This document shows positions 5,948 through 6,916 of a stretch of DNA of 6,916 nucleotides, in pieces. This stretch comes from Firmicutes bacterium UBA5420 (GTDB taxonomy: Bacteria; Bacillota; Limnochordia; Darwinibacteriales; Darwinibacteriaceae), in contig DHNI01000051.1 in the NCBI GenBank assembly GCA_002409455.1, positions 1-6,916 of the forward strand, written 5' to 3'. The position numbers and the translations under genes are program-made. The notes beneath the pieces are model-generated. The model was not told the DNA's origin. It saw nothing but the letters and a program-made list of their open reading frames with translations, and did not search any database. The first letter of the stretch is position 1. Every line of letters begins with the position of its first letter.

Positions 5948-5968
5948 AGAATAGAGTCCAGGGAGGGA
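5934..5968 (+). promoter_or_regulatory. Candidate CsrA-binding leader of csrA (hairpin plus ribosome-binding site)
   Basis: GGACT (5934-5938) pairs with AGTCC (5955-5959), and ATTC (5940-5943) with GAAT (5949-5952), giving a nine-pair stem with a small internal bulge and a GGGAA loop (5944-5948). Directly after it, CAGGGAGGGA (5959-5968) contains the csrA ribosome-binding site GGGAGGG (5961-5967), 6 bases before the ATG, and matches the CARGGA core of the known CsrA consensus. A GGA in a hairpin loop next to a second GGA in the ribosome-binding site is the classical layout of CsrA-repressed leaders. No T-run follows, so it is not a terminator. Binding is inferred. Confidence 0.5.
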
Positions 5969-5973
5969 CAGAC

Positions 5974-6219
5974 ATGCTGGTACTTACACGCAAAGTAGAT
6001 CAAAGTATTATGATTGGCGACACGATCCGTATTGTAGTGGTGGATGTCCGGGGTGACCAGGTTAAAATTGGGATCGATGCTCCAAGAGATGTTATGGTGC
6101 ATCGCCACGAGGTTTATGAGGATATTCAGGCAGAGAATCAAAGGGCAGCACTCAAACGTCAGATTGATTTGGGAGTTCTGGAACGGACGATTAGAGAGTC
6201 AAAACCGCGAAAAGGTTAG
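5974..6219 (+). CDS. csrA: CsrA, translational regulator of flagellin
   Basis: CsrA is a dimeric RNA-binding protein that in Bacillus blocks translation of flagellin mRNA by covering its ribosome-binding site, and is antagonised by FliW. The protein has 81 residues: a canonical core plus the C-terminal extension typical of FliW-dependent CsrA proteins. RNA-contact residues are present: L4-T-R-K at the first strand, GDQVKIGIDAP (27-37), and R44 in VHRHEVYEDI, although the usual R-E/K-E after H43 reads R-H-E. N55 in IQAENQRAA corresponds to the asparagine that, from memory, is needed for FliW contact in B. subtilis. The ribosome-binding site GGGAGGG is strong, and the leader may be self-regulated. 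No flagellin gene follows, unlike B. subtilis. Confidence 0.97.
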   Translation: MLVLTRKVDQSIMIGDTIRIVVVDVRGDQVKIGIDAPRDVMVHRHEVYEDIQAENQRAALKRQIDLGVLERTIRESKPRKG

Positions 6220-6224
6220 GGGTG
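6218..6224 (+). promoter_or_regulatory. Ribosome-binding site that fixes the flaG start
   Basis: AGGGGTG lies 6 bases before the ATG at 6231 and overlaps the csrA stop. The in-frame GTG at 6222 is part of this site, so the ATG is preferred and the protein is 126 residues, not 129. Confidence 0.7.
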
Positions 6225-6230
6225 AATAGT

Positions 6231-6611
6231 ATGAGCCTCAAGGTGCCAACAACGTTAGATGTGGCAAGGGGGGAATCGACGTCTAAGGTTTTTGCCAATC
6301 CTCCAGGTATGCAACGGGTACAAAGGGTTGAGCAGGAGAAAAGCCCGGAGAAGGCATGGAAAGAAGAAGGGCCAAAGGAAGAGCTGAGTAGGATTGAGGT
6401 CGAATCGGCAGTGGAAAGCATCAACAACGCCATCGAGTATATTAACCGTGCTCTGAGGTTTTCCATTCATGAAGATACTCAGCGCATGATGGTTCGGGTT
6501 GTTGACATTGCCACTGATGAGGTGATCAAGGAACTTCCTCCAGAGGATGTATTAGATACGGTGGCCCGCATTAGAGAGATGATTGGCCTTTTAATCGACG
6601 AACGGGCTTAA
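6231..6611 (+). CDS. flaG: FlaG family flagellar protein
   Basis: The C-terminal half (about residues 57-126) is a clear FlaG domain: helix NNAIEYINRALRFSIHED (65-82), then MMVRVVDIATDEVIKELPPEDVL (86-108) and a final helix ending GLLIDERA. The family (YvyC in B. subtilis) is linked to filament length or stability in several bacteria; the mechanism is not established. The N-terminal 56 residues are a low-complexity, Lys/Glu/Pro-rich linker that is not conserved in the family. At 126 residues it is a normal length. It starts 11 bases after csrA and ends 12 bases before fliS. In B. subtilis the flagellin gene lies upstream and fliD downstream of this gene; neither is at these positions here. 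Confidence 0.93.
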   Translation: MSLKVPTTLDVARGESTSKVFANPPGMQRVQRVEQEKSPEKAWKEEGPKEELSRIEVESAVESINNAIEYINRALRFSIHEDTQRMMVRVVDIATDEVIKELPPEDVLDTVARIREMIGLLIDERA

Positions 6612-6623
6612 GGGGGTATTTCA

Positions 6624-6916
6624 GTGAGTGTACAAGCGTATCAAGTTTACAGGCAGACTCAGGTTTCCACGGCGTCCCAAGGTGAGCTTCTGCTTATGCT
6701 GTTCGATGGGGCGATTCGTTTTGCTCGTCAATCCAAGGATTATATGGTAACAGGAAAGCTTGAGGAAGCCAGCACCAAGCTAATTAACACCCAGGATATC
6801 ATCAACGAGCTGATCCTTTCCCTCGATCTTACGGTGGGGGAGTTAGCTCATAACTTACAACAATTATATATATACATTCATGATCTTCTAGTCCAAGCTA
6901 ACGTTAAGAAAGATCC
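6624..6916 (+). CDS. fliS: FliS, flagellin export chaperone (5' part, cut by window end)
   Basis: FliS binds the C-terminal helix of flagellin in the cytoplasm, preventing early polymerisation and guiding it to the export gate. In Bacillota it also takes part in the FliW-flagellin balance. The first 97 codons are present, against about 130 for the family. The start YQVYRQTQVSTASQGELLLMLFDGAIRFARQSKDYM (residues 6-41) is diagnostic; the usual A-S-P-G-E-L reads A-S-Q-G-E-L. The helices EASTKLINTQDIINELILSLDL and NLQQLYIYIHDLLVQANVKKD follow as expected. The GTG at 6624 has AGGGGGT (6611-6617) 6 bases upstream, directly after the flaG stop. The rest of the gene, and possibly fliD or fliT, would lie outside the window. 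Confidence 0.95.
   Translation, partial: MSVQAYQVYRQTQVSTASQGELLLMLFDGAIRFARQSKDYMVTGKLEEASTKLINTQDIINELILSLDLTVGELAHNLQQLYIYIHDLLVQANVKKD

Overview
This window looks like a stretch of Bacillota (Gram-positive, low-to-medium G+C) chromosome. It carries the end of a competence (comF) operon and runs straight into a late flagellar cluster. The gene families YvyF, FlgM, FlgN, FlgK, FlgL, YviE/DUF6470, FliW, CsrA, FlaG and FliS occur in an order close to that of Bacillus subtilis. The G-rich ribosome-binding sites, the absence of comFB and the missing flagellin gene suggest a lineage outside Bacillus itself, such as a clostridial or related class. I cannot name a genus. All genes lie on the + strand and are tightly packed; the largest gap is 67 bases.

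Positions 2-1623 hold the 3' part of comFA (DNA-uptake helicase), comFC (phosphoribosyltransferase-fold protein) and yvyF (zinc-finger protein of flagellar operons). Each junction overlaps by 17 bases, which suggests translational coupling. The gap at 1624-1690 contains a near-consensus sigma-28 (SigD/FliA) promoter, TAAAGTTT-N11-GCCGACAA, which begins the flagellar transcription unit.

Positions 1691-4917 encode FlgM (anti-sigma-28), FlgN (export chaperone for FlgK and FlgL), and the hook-filament junction proteins FlgK and FlgL. Positions 4930-6219 encode YviE (DUF6470), FliW and CsrA. In Bacillus the last two form the switch that ties flagellin translation to filament assembly. Positions 6231-6916 encode FlaG and the first 97 codons of FliS, the flagellin chaperone, which is cut by the window end.

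Together the genes handle the change from hook to filament. FlgM is expected to hold sigma-28 until the hook is finished, FlgN escorts FlgK/FlgL, FliW-CsrA and FliS manage flagellin, and FlaG modulates the filament. Flagellin (hag) and the cap gene fliD are not in the window, although B. subtilis has them between csrA and fliS.

I found no wholly unknown system. The most interesting signal is at the fliW-csrA junction: an imperfect tandem 11-base repeat, a hairpin with GGGAA in its loop, and a CsrA-consensus-like CAGGGA overlapping the csrA ribosome-binding site. This looks like a CsrA autoregulatory leader. The sigma-28 promoter is also strong, and it rules out an upstream GTG as the flgM start.
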